From positions 1 to 28,971 of the forward strand of contig JANBQC010000353.1 in the NCBI GenBank assembly GCA_027576995.1: a stretch of 28,971 nt of DNA. The letters are read 5' to 3'. This DNA is from Dimargaris cristalligena (Eukaryota; Kickxellomycota; Dimargaritomycetes; Dimargaritales; Dimargaritaceae). The translations under genes and the position numbers were made by a program. How positions within the stretch are numbered: position 1 is the first letter of the stretch; every line of letters starts with the position of its first letter. Below are positions 19,967 to 28,971 of the stretch, one piece after another. The notes beneath the pieces are model-generated. The model had not been told where the DNA came from, ran no database searches, and saw nothing but the letters and a program-made list of their open reading frames with translations.

Positions 19967-20940
19967 TTATCCAACCAATTCCACCCCTTTACCAATATTT
20001 CCACCGGACCAGCCAGTCACCTTGCGGGGATTGGCCGGCCGCAGTTATGTTGCCGCTATAGGGATTACCTGTGCATGTGGATTGAGTGAATAATGGCAAA
20101 TACATCCTAGGTATAGTAATGAATTTACAGTCGGCGGTTTTCTGCTTGAAGCTACTCAATCGTCCATCAAGAACAAAAGCACCGTTTGCGCTACCGGCAT
20201 GTTGAGGTAGACCTGTATTGATACCTACAACTTTGCTGTATTCGTCTACTTGAAAGTGCGGTTAGACACAGAATGTCTTCTAGATGCCACGTCTATGTTG
20301 ACGTATGTCTAATACAGCGGGGTACATCTCCTCCCATAGCCAATGTCCCATGTAATCATGTCTACTTGGGGTCCCGCATAACCTTCCCCAATTCAACGAT
20401 CCTAGAGATACTGGTTATGGATACAATTGGGATGGTCTGGCCCACATGGGCACCAATCGTCTCCACCCAACTCAAGGATTACCTTAGTGCCCTAGCGGCC
20501 CAAAAGTCCAAGCGTAGACTGGTCAATACCTCTGTTTATTCTTCCTGTCTGCAACCATTGGTACCCAAGTCCCATAACGCCACTGGATAGAAGAGTACGC
20601 TGGGCCATGGGGTTAACTAAACTAGAAAAATTCCGCTAGTTAAAACATCGGTCTTCCGTAATTATGGTCCATTATTTTGGTTGGGTGGGAGCCTTGGATT
20701 TCACCAATCAGTATATCCCACCGACAGCTCTTTCCACCCACTAACATGGTGAATTGAGCTAAACAGGCACCGAGAAAAAAAAGACTAGTTGATTGACTTA
20801 TTTGTACGGCCTAGATTTTAATTCAACGATTCCCTTGCCTCCATTGTATACCAATTTCCAACGACTTGCCATAGTTGCTTATTCTCTATTCACATTTATC
20901 ACACATAATTAGCGAGCATTTAACCCAACTCACAGCAACC
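19967..20940. other. Intergenic region upstream of the six-exon gene
   Basis: No supported gene. A plus-strand ATG frame at 20273-20590 (105 codons) contains the segment DYLSALAAQKSKRRLVN but lacks other signs of coding. The last 150 bp are pyrimidine-rich and should contain the promoter and leader of the gene starting at 20941. Confidence 0.35.
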
Positions 20941-22596
20941 ATGGAATTCCGCAAGAGCGAAAGCAAGCCAGCCGAAGTCATTAAATATACCCGGGCGAAG
21001 GGGGTTCCCCGGTCGAAGGTCATTAAACCAAAAACCAGCTCTGAATCCACCACTGGCGTAAGTTATTTACATTCGTGAAAACCCACTACATGCCAACCAA
21101 TTCCAATGCTGTTTAGTTTCAATAATGGGGTGGGTCGATAGTTCCCCCACCGGCGCAACCCACTGCTGGACTGAACTCACCTATTTTTTACCAAGGGCAC
21201 ACTATCCTCCTCCCGGCCATGCAACTATATCCTCTCGAATTGGCCCACTAACTTCCACGAATATTCGCGTATCTTGGCACTTTACATCACCATCTCCAAC
21301 AGTCATTGAAGCCGAAGTCAGGTGTTAAAAAACCCTTCAAGCCCAAGAACTCTTCCTCGAAATCCAAGAAGACCGGTTGGTAAGTAGTCATGCTTTTAAA
21401 TGCGAACAGGCCCCTCTAAACAATTCACGGGACACGTCGCCTAGGTAGCACTTACACAGTTCAAGGAGCACCGAATTTACATGTAACCCCCCCCCTCTTC
21501 TCACCGACGGCTAACTAGCCCACTCGTATATATGCGACTTGCTAAATACATTTGTATACCAACGTATAATTAGGTGGTCGGCAATCGAAAGTCCCGTTAT
21601 TCATAAGATTCTCAAATCCAATAACCCTATGGAGTTATGCGGTAAGTAAATCGATTTTGGCCTACCTATCGCTCTTAAATCGCATCACTATGAAGGCTTC
21701 CCGACAGCAATGATATTCCTCTAAATGACACTTCCACCTTGTACGGTCACCAACCTCTACGCTATTTGTAACAATTATGTACTAATCCGTCCCATTTTCT
21801 CGGTTATCGGTGTATATTGATAGTACGCGAATCGGCTACAGGTACTGATAGGTTGGCCGCTATTCGGACAAAGGCAATTGCCCTGGGTGCTAAGGTAAGT
21901 TAATTCGGCAATAATGCACATACACATCGTAATTGAGTACCAAGCTTTATATTCTCGGTAATTTTAACAGCAGCGGTCACCCGCCTCTACCTGTTAAAAT
22001 AACTATTTCTCCAAACTGAGGTTGGTTTAATGGGTGATCTAATATTGCCAACTTTTATTTATCTATGGTTGTCTGATCCTATTAGTTCAAGGTCGGGGGT
22101 ATTCCAAGTCAGAAGTTGCGGAAAGAACTTAATGCCAAAAACGAGACCAAGATGCAGGAGGCCGTCACTAAGGTAATACATAGTTCCTATTATATTGGCT
22201 TCCTCATGGTATTGCCCATTCTTTAAGTTGGCGACGAAGGGAATACACCTACTATGGGTTATGGTGAACTCCGGATTAAGACTACAAGTGCTAGTTCTTT
22301 ACCAGGCATGTGAGTCAGACGTATTATCTACTGACAAGGTGCATTACTACTGGTCGTTTCTAAACCGGATTCCGTGTATTCTTTTCCAAATTTTGTTCAC
22401 TTTCCCTGTACTCTCTCACCCGCCTCAGGCTCGCGATGAAGGCTACTACTCCAACACTGTTAAGCGGAATCTCGAGCGGCAATTCAATCTTAAGAAGAAG
22501 GATAAGAAGGACGACCGAGGTCTGGATACTACATCCGCCATCGGCCGCGAGCGCGACGGTGTACTGCGGATTAGACATTCGCTTCTTAAGGATTAG
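20941..22596 (+). CDS. Small basic protein, resembles DUF4602/Faf1/C1orf131 ribosome-biogenesis family; six exons
   Basis: Six exons, 20941-21057, 21303-21379, 21574-21641, 21824-21894, 22086-22172 and 22429-22596, join without a stop into 195 residues. All donors are GTAA-type and acceptors are CAG or TAG; introns are 182-256 nt. Start ATG follows CAGCAACC. The protein is strongly basic. It opens with a PAEVIKYT segment and a Lys/Ser-rich low-complexity part (about 15-65), followed by a helical region with DRLAAIRTKAIALGAK, then IPSQKLRKELNAKNE, a charged helix, a KKKDKKDD stretch and an end reading GRERDGVLRIRHSLLKD. The order AxxLGAK, (I)P..KL..EL, and a terminal G(x)4DGxLxI segment is what I recall of DUF4602 proteins such as yeast Faf1 and human C1orf131, which act in small-subunit processome assembly in the nucleolus. 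That assignment is by memory of motifs only. The gene structure itself is well supported. Confidence 0.8.
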
Positions 22597-23263
22597 TAGT
22601 CCTATTCAGCGAGTGGCGAGGGCTCGTTCGACCATTTCTATAACAGTACTCTACCCCCCTCCCCATTTAGGTTACGCATCCCTTTTTCGGCCTGTCTGGC
22701 TTTCGATAAAAAGTCCACTATTTACTTTATTCGACCTGGACATGGCTAAGACTCCATAGCTTCCTTGATTCCAGACTATTTATAACCCCACTAGTAAAGT
22801 ATACCCCGTAGCCATAGCCTGTGTTCGCCAAATACTTCCAGAACTCCAGAGTATTTTTATCCCCAAAAAGACCATACAGAGCCACCGCCAAATGTTAAAT
22901 TGATGCCAGCCCTCCACATTGGAGACAGCATAACAGGGTCGTATGATTCTATAATTATATTATTCAATTCCTCTTGTCAATTATGGTTTTCAGCGACGGG
23001 TTTCGTTCCGTTGTCAATTGATGTATTCAACGAACCATTCACCGACAATAAATTACGGTATCTTAAACGCCAAGGTATCCGTGGTATAATGATTTCGAGT
23101 AATATTTATGTTTTTTCAATATTGAAAATCCAGTGAGTATAAACAACTATGGGGCTATAGAATGAACACCGATATGATTAATTATAACGACACACTTGTG
23201 AACTACGGGTGTAAAAAAAATGGACAGTAAGGAAGGAGAGACACACTACAATCTCGCACAGCC
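22597..23263. other. Intergenic region between convergent genes
   Basis: No gene seen. It holds the 3' flanks of the six-exon gene (+) and the MAPEG gene (-). An ATG frame at 22900-23136 (78 codons) is AT-rich and without recognisable features. Confidence 0.4.
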
Positions 23264-23995
23264 TTAGAGCTCGTTTTTGACGGCCGCGATAATGCTGGCC
23301 GCTGCTTTGTGAGCGGCATCAGTGATGTGGTTTTGGGCCGTAGGGTAACGGGCCCCGCCCAAGATACTAAGGACCGAATCGTAGAACGAGCCGAAGTTGC
23401 GGAAGGCGGCGAACGACAGCAGGATGAGGCAGGCGGACGTTGAGACGAGGTAGGACAGGGTGCGGGCCTGGGTCATGTTAGCCAGGTACACGACGGTATG
23501 GATGACCCGGGCGACCAAGTAAGTCACGGCCATAGTGTTGCGCAGTTGCAGGGGCACGTCGGTAATGTAAGCGGCGAGCACGGCGGCGGCGTAAATGGGG
23601 ATGGTTTCCAAATTATTCAAATGGGCGGCGTAGGCCCGGCCGGCGATACCGGTCAGGGAAGCGCGCTGGACGCGGGGCTGGGCCATTTCGACGGCATTAT
23701 TATCGCTGTTCAACCCAATGGTGACGCTGGCGAGCACGGATGTGATCTTGTAGCTCCAAAAGGCGGTGAATACCAGAGCGGCCAGGGAAATACGTTCGGG
23801 TTCGGCAATGAGTCCGAACAGGCCGATGAGGGGGGCCATTAGGTTGAAATTCTGGATAAGGGCGTTGATACCCAGACTGATGGCAAGCATCGGGCCTAGC
23901 CCGAAGATTAGGGCCATGGTGGGTACGGGCAGCGACTGGGAATTGGTGCGGGCGCTACCGCTTGGGGTGTTGGGGGGCGACTTTTTGGACGGCAT
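23264..23995 (-). CDS. MAPEG-family membrane protein
   Basis: Membrane-associated protein in eicosanoid and glutathione metabolism (MAPEG) family, whose members are ER-type or plasma-membrane four-helix proteins with glutathione transferase or peroxidase activity. I chose the ATG at 23995-23993 (243 residues); the open frame upstream lacks another good ATG and runs through the promoter. Hydrophobic segments lie at about residues 28-48, 52-64, 69-95, 130-147, 155-175 and 180-198. The family motif is visible as NNLETIPIYAAAVLAAY (127-143), with the conserved Asn and Glu, and as ARVIHTVVYLAN (162-173), with the usual Arg, His and Tyr. The N-terminal extension of about 65 residues is Ser/Pro-rich then hydrophobic and is longer than in typical 130-150-residue MAPEG proteins. 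The C-terminus is KNEL, a KDEL-like ending. Enzymatic activity is not certain, since several MAPEG subgroups have none known. Confidence 0.85.
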   Translation of the reverse strand: MPSKKSPPNTPSGSARTNSQSLPVPTMALIFGLGPMLAISLGINALIQNFNLMAPLIGLFGLIAEPERISLAALVFTAFWSYKITSVLASVTIGLNSDNNAVEMAQPRVQRASLTGIAGRAYAAHLNNLETIPIYAAAVLAAYITDVPLQLRNTMAVTYLVARVIHTVVYLANMTQARTLSYLVSTSACLILLSFAAFRNFGSFYDSVLSILGGARYPTAQNHITDAAHKAAASIIAAVKNEL

Positions 23996-24180
23996 GGTGT
24001 GTTTAGTGTAGAACGGGGGTACGTTTGGGTACACGGGAAATGGCGATAGGAGGGGGGGGGGAGAGCAAGGCAAAGTCTGGAAAAGCAACGGATGCTGGTC
24101 ACTTAGGCGAATAATAACCCGAAAAATAGGGATAAATGTTGGAACAAAAAACAAAAACGACAAGTCCGAAGTGAAACCCA

Positions 24181-24190
24181 ATATATATAC
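24181..24190 (-). promoter_or_regulatory. TATA box of the MAPEG gene
   Basis: The minus strand reads GTATATATAT about 186 nt upstream of the MAPEG start codon at 23995. Confidence 0.45.
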
Positions 24191-24216
24191 ACAGGGAGGG
24201 CGGGCTGTAGGGCTGG

Positions 24217-24412
24217 TTACATACGTGGATGACAGCCACTATCCTCCTCCTCCTTGGCGTTCTTTTTGCCAACCTGCTTTTTTCGTCTATCACGCTGACG
24301 TAGAGCAGACACGGCTTGGGAATTGCGTAGAGACTCCTCGTTCGGGCGAGATGGAAGGAAGGGACAATGTGCTTTGTGAGCTACAAGAGATGCCTCTCCT
24401 CCTAATCTAATA
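24217..24412 (-). other. Exon-like C-terminal coding fragment, unknown
   Basis: A minus-strand frame ends in TAA at 24219-24217 and encodes a basic, charged C-terminus with RNSQAVSALRQRDRRKKQVG and KKNAKEEED. It reads like the end of a nuclear or RNA-binding protein. A TATTAG acceptor lies near 24413. The stop is about 30 nt upstream of the MAPEG TATA box, a normal spacing between neighbouring genes on one strand. It may join the exon-like piece at 24523-24711, but the phases I can see do not match, so the model is unresolved. Confidence 0.3.
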
Positions 24413-24522
24413 GATATAATTGACCGACGTTGGCTATAGCTAGGGTAAACCGCCATCACAGCACACTAAATTCGTTGGCAACGGCAATCCTAATGACAAT
24501 ATTTAATTCGGGAATGTACTAC

Positions 24523-24881
24523 CCGCCCCATCGTACGGGTCTCGATTGGTTTATCTCTCTCATCAACGTGAAAAAAGGGCGGGGTTAGGGGTATAATTTG
24601 TACACGTTCATTGGCGATATCCAAAACCGGCGCTATCGACTTCCCAATTGAGTGGACGAATGGCTTAGTGGACCCCCAGCCCACATCTCCGCCCACTTCC
24701 TCCTCTTCAACCTATCACCTATCACCTGCCACTTAGACACGGGAGAAGATGTAGCCAAAACAACATAGCTGTGATACGATATGAATGGGAAAATTACCAC
24801 GTCTGAGGTATAGGCATGTTGGGAGAGAACAATGGCCAACAGGCATAGTAGTAGTGTGGTACGGCTGTCCCCCACATCTAC
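24523..24881 (-). other. Two exon-like coding pieces, unknown protein
   Basis: Minus-strand blocks 24881-24798 (28 codons, hydrophobic TTLLLCLLAIVL core like a signal peptide) and 24711-24523 (63 codons, including APVLDIANERVQIIPLT and FHVDERDKPIETRT) are joined in phase by an 86-nt GTAATT..GATAG intron. The second block ends at a GTAGTA donor. No start codon was found upstream: the first block begins at a TTTAG acceptor. The blocks could be internal exons of a gene that ends at 24217, or relics. The family is unknown. Confidence 0.3.
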
Positions 24882-27622
24882 CTAAACCATGCGTATTTCC
24901 CTTTGGATAATAATTAGTATGTCAGGGGCCCTTCAGGTTGATACGGACGGCTGATTTAGGTCGTCAAACGTATCGGCAAGTTCAACCGATCTATAAAGCC
25001 CCCCAAAAAACCACCTGCAGGCTTAAAACGTAGTAAATGCCAATATACATCAACACTATGTTGTATCGTGTATCCACAGGGGCTTATACCTCGTACAGTG
25101 GTTTGAGGTTGAGAGGCTGGACCCATTTAAGAAAGATTCTTTAAGGACCGGAATGCCGACGCCTAATCTATTCGGATGAAATGGATGTGGATAATAGATT
25201 AGCGAGTTCACCATTGGATATAATAGGTATTCGATGTTTAGATACCCAAAAAACCTCATTTACTCAAGACCGCGTCGACTGTATGGGCTCGTATAGGGAA
25301 AGTACGCGTAGCTCAAAATAAAGCTTTGGGGGGTTATCAGGGGCCAAAGTCAACGTGATGGATGACTACCATACCTTTCTACTTCTTGAGCCATTAATGC
25401 CGACTGGTTTCACTCTGAAATTCATTTTAGGTAATGGGATGGTGAGCTAGGGAAGGGAGGGATATAGGGGAGGGTGGAGAAGTATCACCATTACTATACC
25501 CCCTGCCCCTCCTACCCCGGAATTGTATCACTAACAATGGGCTGCAAACACCTGGACACCAGGTGGCCACGATCACCACAAATGAGAACCCTAATCTTTC
25601 AGACGTACTGCTTTACATCGCCGATCAAGAATCGAATATAATGCCTACTCCTCTCCTAATGTTCCCTTCACCAGCCCGACGAAATACCAATTGCGGATTT
25701 GCTATCGTTGTTGGGTCAAATATGCATGGCTAACATGAATGAACCTATACGCCATATAAATAATTACCCTATTTGTCAAGCCAAGGTCCGGTCATCACTT
25801 TGCAATGGCTGGGAAAACGTTTAACAGCTTGATATATCAACTATTGTATATCAACAGAAATGTATTTGGGATGGAGGCTAAAGGCGTGTAATATGCATAG
25901 TATTTATCCATTCCCCCTTCACATCACCCCCCATCAATAGCACAACGCAGTCGGAGGGTGCTGGCACGTAAAGTGAAATACAAGTAAGTAGACATTTGAC
26001 CAGCCAGGTTCCGACAACAATTGAGGCGTGGAACTTAGGTCCGTAAGAGGTGAGGGGGTTGTAATCAGCTCAATCTTTAAGGTAATATAATTCCAAAGTG
26101 TGAACTGAAATATTTGCTTATGAACGATAACATGTGGGTTATCACGATCTTCACGCGCGAGGATGGCTACATCAATTACGGACCTAAAAAAAAATAGTTG
26201 GGGGAAATGTGAGGTGGGGAAGGGAGGGCACGGGACGGGACGGTTAACCCTGTTATACGATACATATTGCAAGAAACCCCCATCTCTCCCTATTCGAACC
26301 CCATTCGAATATCCATGTGATCGGCTAAACGGATTAAGCGACCGACGCGGCTTTAGCGACAAATAGAAGGGGGCTGCTTTAAGTTGCAGCACCCATTTCT
26401 TGGCACCCGTAATCACGTTGCCTTTTACATTAAACCATATTTCTATAATTCCATTTTTTTAGCGATGGATATTAGTAGTACTCCAGTCGACTTTAATGGA
26501 CTTAGAAAGTGATCAAACGATCAATAGTGAGACGGGGGGATATACCTTGAAACTAATAATTGGCGTATATGGTAGAACAGCCATGACCTTCACAGGCTCC
26601 GCCACTCAGGGGGAAACGGAAACAAGTATACTTTTTCCCTCATACTTTCAACATACACTTCCTTTGGTTTGACCTCGGGGTCTCATGGCGACGGCTCAAA
26701 CTTATTCCAGACGAGGGTGGTCTTCTGTGACTGGGTGAGGGGGAAGGAGAAACAAGGATGGTTGGTGGTGGGGTTACTCGCTCACCCAATTAGCATTACG
26801 TGTATTATGCTAATGACGGAATCTCCATGTGTGTGTGTGGAACCGCCTAAACATTTACCAAAACATTGACTTGAAGTTGTGGTTCAACAAAGAGGCGGGA
26901 GCAAGTCTATACTACAATGATAAGCCCCGTCCGCTTACCCACCCCACACTTGATTAGACCAGGAGGGATATAGGCAGTCTGCGCGACAAGCTCAGCTGGA
27001 TTTCGGGGTTATTAACGACAGTGGGGTTGGCGAAGGTAAAAGAGGGTGGGGTGGAGTTGCTGTTAATTTAGACGTACCCCCCGCCTCCCCATTTAAGTAA
27101 ATAAGTACCCTAAATTATAGCGGTGCTAATAGGTTATGCCGTTAGAGGCTTCTCAAATTTACAACCTCTAAGGTCAGGGATCAGAGTGCTATTGGTGGAG
27201 GGTAGGCATCCTACTGGAGAGCACCTGAGAGGTATATATCCAAAAGGAGAGGAGCGAAGGGATCAGCCTCAAAAGAAGGGTGACTGTCACCCTATTATCC
27301 CTGGCCTAATGTGGTTCCCGGATAACAATCATTACACCTTATACCCCCATGACTTAACGACCGTAAACGGAAGAGGTTTCCCTATCAGCGATAATGCCGA
27401 TAGTAATAAGCCCTGTATAAGTATTGCAACCTAACTACTAAGATCCTGCTATATAGCCTAGCAATGAATATCCGACAATATCATATTATTAGAGCAAGTT
27501 ACAAAATTATAGAGTAGTAGTGGTTAGGTCAGTTGTATTCAATAATACCTGTTTGTCAAATTTTCTTGGCAAAAGGCGAAATCTGCCAAAAACTATCAAT
27601 TAAACAAAAGGTTGTTAGAAAC
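24882..27622. other. Long gene-poor region
   Basis: About 2.7 kb in which I support no gene. The longest open frames are 25934-26416 on the minus strand (160 codons, opens with GTG, no internal ATG) and 27123-27434 on the plus strand (103 codons, opens with GTG). Neither shows a domain, splice context or start codon. Either could be decayed coding sequence. A short GT run occurs at 26830-26840. Confidence 0.35.
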
Positions 27623-28367
27623 ATGCCATCAAACACCAAAATACCATTAAGTAATCGACGCGCTGAGTCATTTTCCACTTTTTCTCCAGGACTTCGCCGA
27701 ACTTACCAGAATCATCTTAGAGCCAGGATAGAAGAATGCGGTTATCAGAGGAACCGTTTAAGGTTTCTTCCAACCGCCCTTGCGTGGAAATTTTCCAAAT
27801 TCGGTCTCTCCTGCGGCTATTCTTAAATCGATTAACTAACGTCAAACTTTATCCACTTCCAGACTGCATTAGGGAGGTAAGCTGCCCACTAAATTACGTG
27901 CTGTCAGAAGTAGACCCACCAGTTAAAACCCATTGGGTACTCCTAATGCACTACATGCTAGCCCACTCCACATTACACCCCTCCTGCCTCCATTCCCAAA
28001 ATGATCCAAACCACCTGTTCGGTGATTGAATTTTAGTAGTGTTTCTATTTTATCGATGTTTCAGATACTGAGAAGGATTAACCGACTCCGACTCGCCCGT
28101 GACCGCAAGAGGAGTTCCGCGGACCTAAAGAGCCGAATTACCAAGTACAGGTGGACAGAAATATACTCAAAGAATCCGGATTTAATCGCTATGTTCTCCC
28201 CGGAAAGAGTAAAGTCAACGGAAATCTTATCCGTAGTTCCGCTGGTTCGTGGGATCATGTGCCTACAAAAAAATACCGATGTTGCCAAATTGGGTCCGAT
28301 AACTCCCTTGGAGGTATATATCTGTGTAACTTTGGCTAAACATTTAAAATCGCATGAGTCACTGTGA
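27623..28367 (+). pseudogene. Unknown protein gene, split across frames
   Basis: An ATG at 27623 opens a frame rich in Arg/Ser/Asn. At about 27721 a second frame becomes open and reads SEEPFKVSSNRPCVEIFQIR and RLFLNRLTNVKLYPLP. That frame meets a GAG|GTAAGC donor at 27877, and a TTTCAG acceptor at 28061-28064 continues in phase into a 100-codon exon ending with TGA at 28365-28367, containing basic segments (RRINRLRLARDRKRSSADLK) and LGPITPLEVYICVTLAKHL. The 188-nt intron is typical for the window. The jump between the first and second frames has no intron to explain it, so either the true first exon lies elsewhere or the gene carries a frameshift. No family is recognised. Confidence 0.35.
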
Positions 28368-28971
28368 AGTGTAGTTGGAAGCATCATAGTGATGCCTTGG
28401 TATATGAGCCGCAAATGTATTCCCAGCAATCAAATTCGGGACAACTGGAGTTGGAATTGAAATATACAAATACAACTGACCCATCGATACGTATATACAT
28501 TAGCAGCTGTTTTTTTATGTTGGCGTTCCACATTAAACGCCACAACTTTGACCGTAGACATGGGCTTCAACTGAGCACTGACTATCATCCACCTTGGTTT
28601 ACCAACCTCCAGTATAGTAGCGCCAGGTAGGGGGCTACAATCGACGAGATGGGCGGGTGGCAGTAATTACCGGGTTCTTCTTCCATTATGATGAAATCTA
28701 TGCAAGAATATTCGGTCCCTGTGATCCAGCTGGGGTAGGCAGTAAGAAACGGAATTTCGCATCTTGAACTAGCATAGGTATGTGCTGCTATTTTGGTTTC
28801 ATTGTTGGAAATGTTGGACCATGTGGCATGTCCTATTTACCTGTAACATATCAGTAGAATTCAACCAGTAAGTATACGGATTCCGACTGGTCGCTATTGT
28901 TACGTTTGGTCGTGGTGGACTAGTATTTAGGGGAGCCGAGTAGGACGTAGGGTTTTTTAAGATATATATAG
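28368..28971. other. Right end of the window, no recognised gene
   Basis: No supported coding region, RNA gene or repeat. The sequence ends in TATATATAG, which could be a TATA box for a gene beyond the window, but that cannot be checked here. Confidence 0.35.

Noticed and set aside
20273..20590. 105-codon plus-strand ATG frame
   Set aside because: No domain or neighbouring exon found; chance frame is the simpler reading.
26270..26310. TTCGAA-containing stretch resembling a tRNA T-loop
   Set aside because: The T-stem does not pair and no acceptor, D or anticodon arm fits on either strand. No tRNA was found anywhere in the window by eye.
25934..26416. 160-codon minus-strand open frame
   Set aside because: Opens with GTG, contains no other start, has no splice signals that make it an exon and no known motif.

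Overview
The window looks like nuclear DNA of a filamentous, probably early-diverging fungus. The evidence is GT..AG spliceosomal introns (donors mostly GTAAG-like, acceptors TAG or CAG, about 175-510 nt), monocistronic genes with their own TATA boxes, and the protein set: a Ure2p-like glutathione transferase, an F-box/leucine-rich-repeat-like protein, two GlnA-like ligases, a secreted tyrosinase and a MAPEG membrane protein. A Zoopagomycota/Kickxellomycotina-type genome fits the style, but this is only an impression and no marker gene proves it.

Layout: 1-1.7 kb, a broken or unusually spliced gene for an unknown, probably secreted protein. 1.7-4.3 kb, gene-poor, with a minus-strand coding relic near 3.0-3.4 kb. 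4.46-5.36 kb, the GST gene (+, one intron). 5.73-5.87 kb, copy A of a dispersed repeat. 5.88-7.31 kb, the F-box-like gene (-). 7.93-9.91 kb, GlnA-like gene 1 (-, two exons). 10.0-12.5 kb, intergenic, with repeat copy B. 12.56-13.14 kb, a four-helix membrane protein (+). 13.38-15.64 kb, GlnA-like gene 2 (-, three exons). 16.38-17.81 kb, tyrosinase (-, single exon). 17.8-20.9 kb, gene-poor, with purine tracts and a coding-like minus-strand relic. 20.94-22.60 kb, a six-exon gene for a small basic protein that resembles the DUF4602/Faf1/C1orf131 ribosome-biogenesis family. 23.26-24.00 kb, MAPEG (-). 24.2-24.9 kb, unresolved minus-strand exon-like pieces. 25-28.97 kb, mostly featureless, with a split gene-like unit at 27.6-28.4 kb.

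There is no operon or obvious cluster. The two GlnA-like genes are same-strand paralogs that share an intron inside the glutamine-synthetase signature but differ in the number of introns, in an N-terminal extension and in an internal insert. GST and MAPEG proteins both belong to glutathione/lipid detoxification superfamilies, but they lie about 18 kb apart. Half or more of the window carries no convincing gene, and several stretches look like decayed coding sequence. Exon models were built by hand from splice motifs, reading-frame continuity and conserved motifs; RNA reads would settle them.
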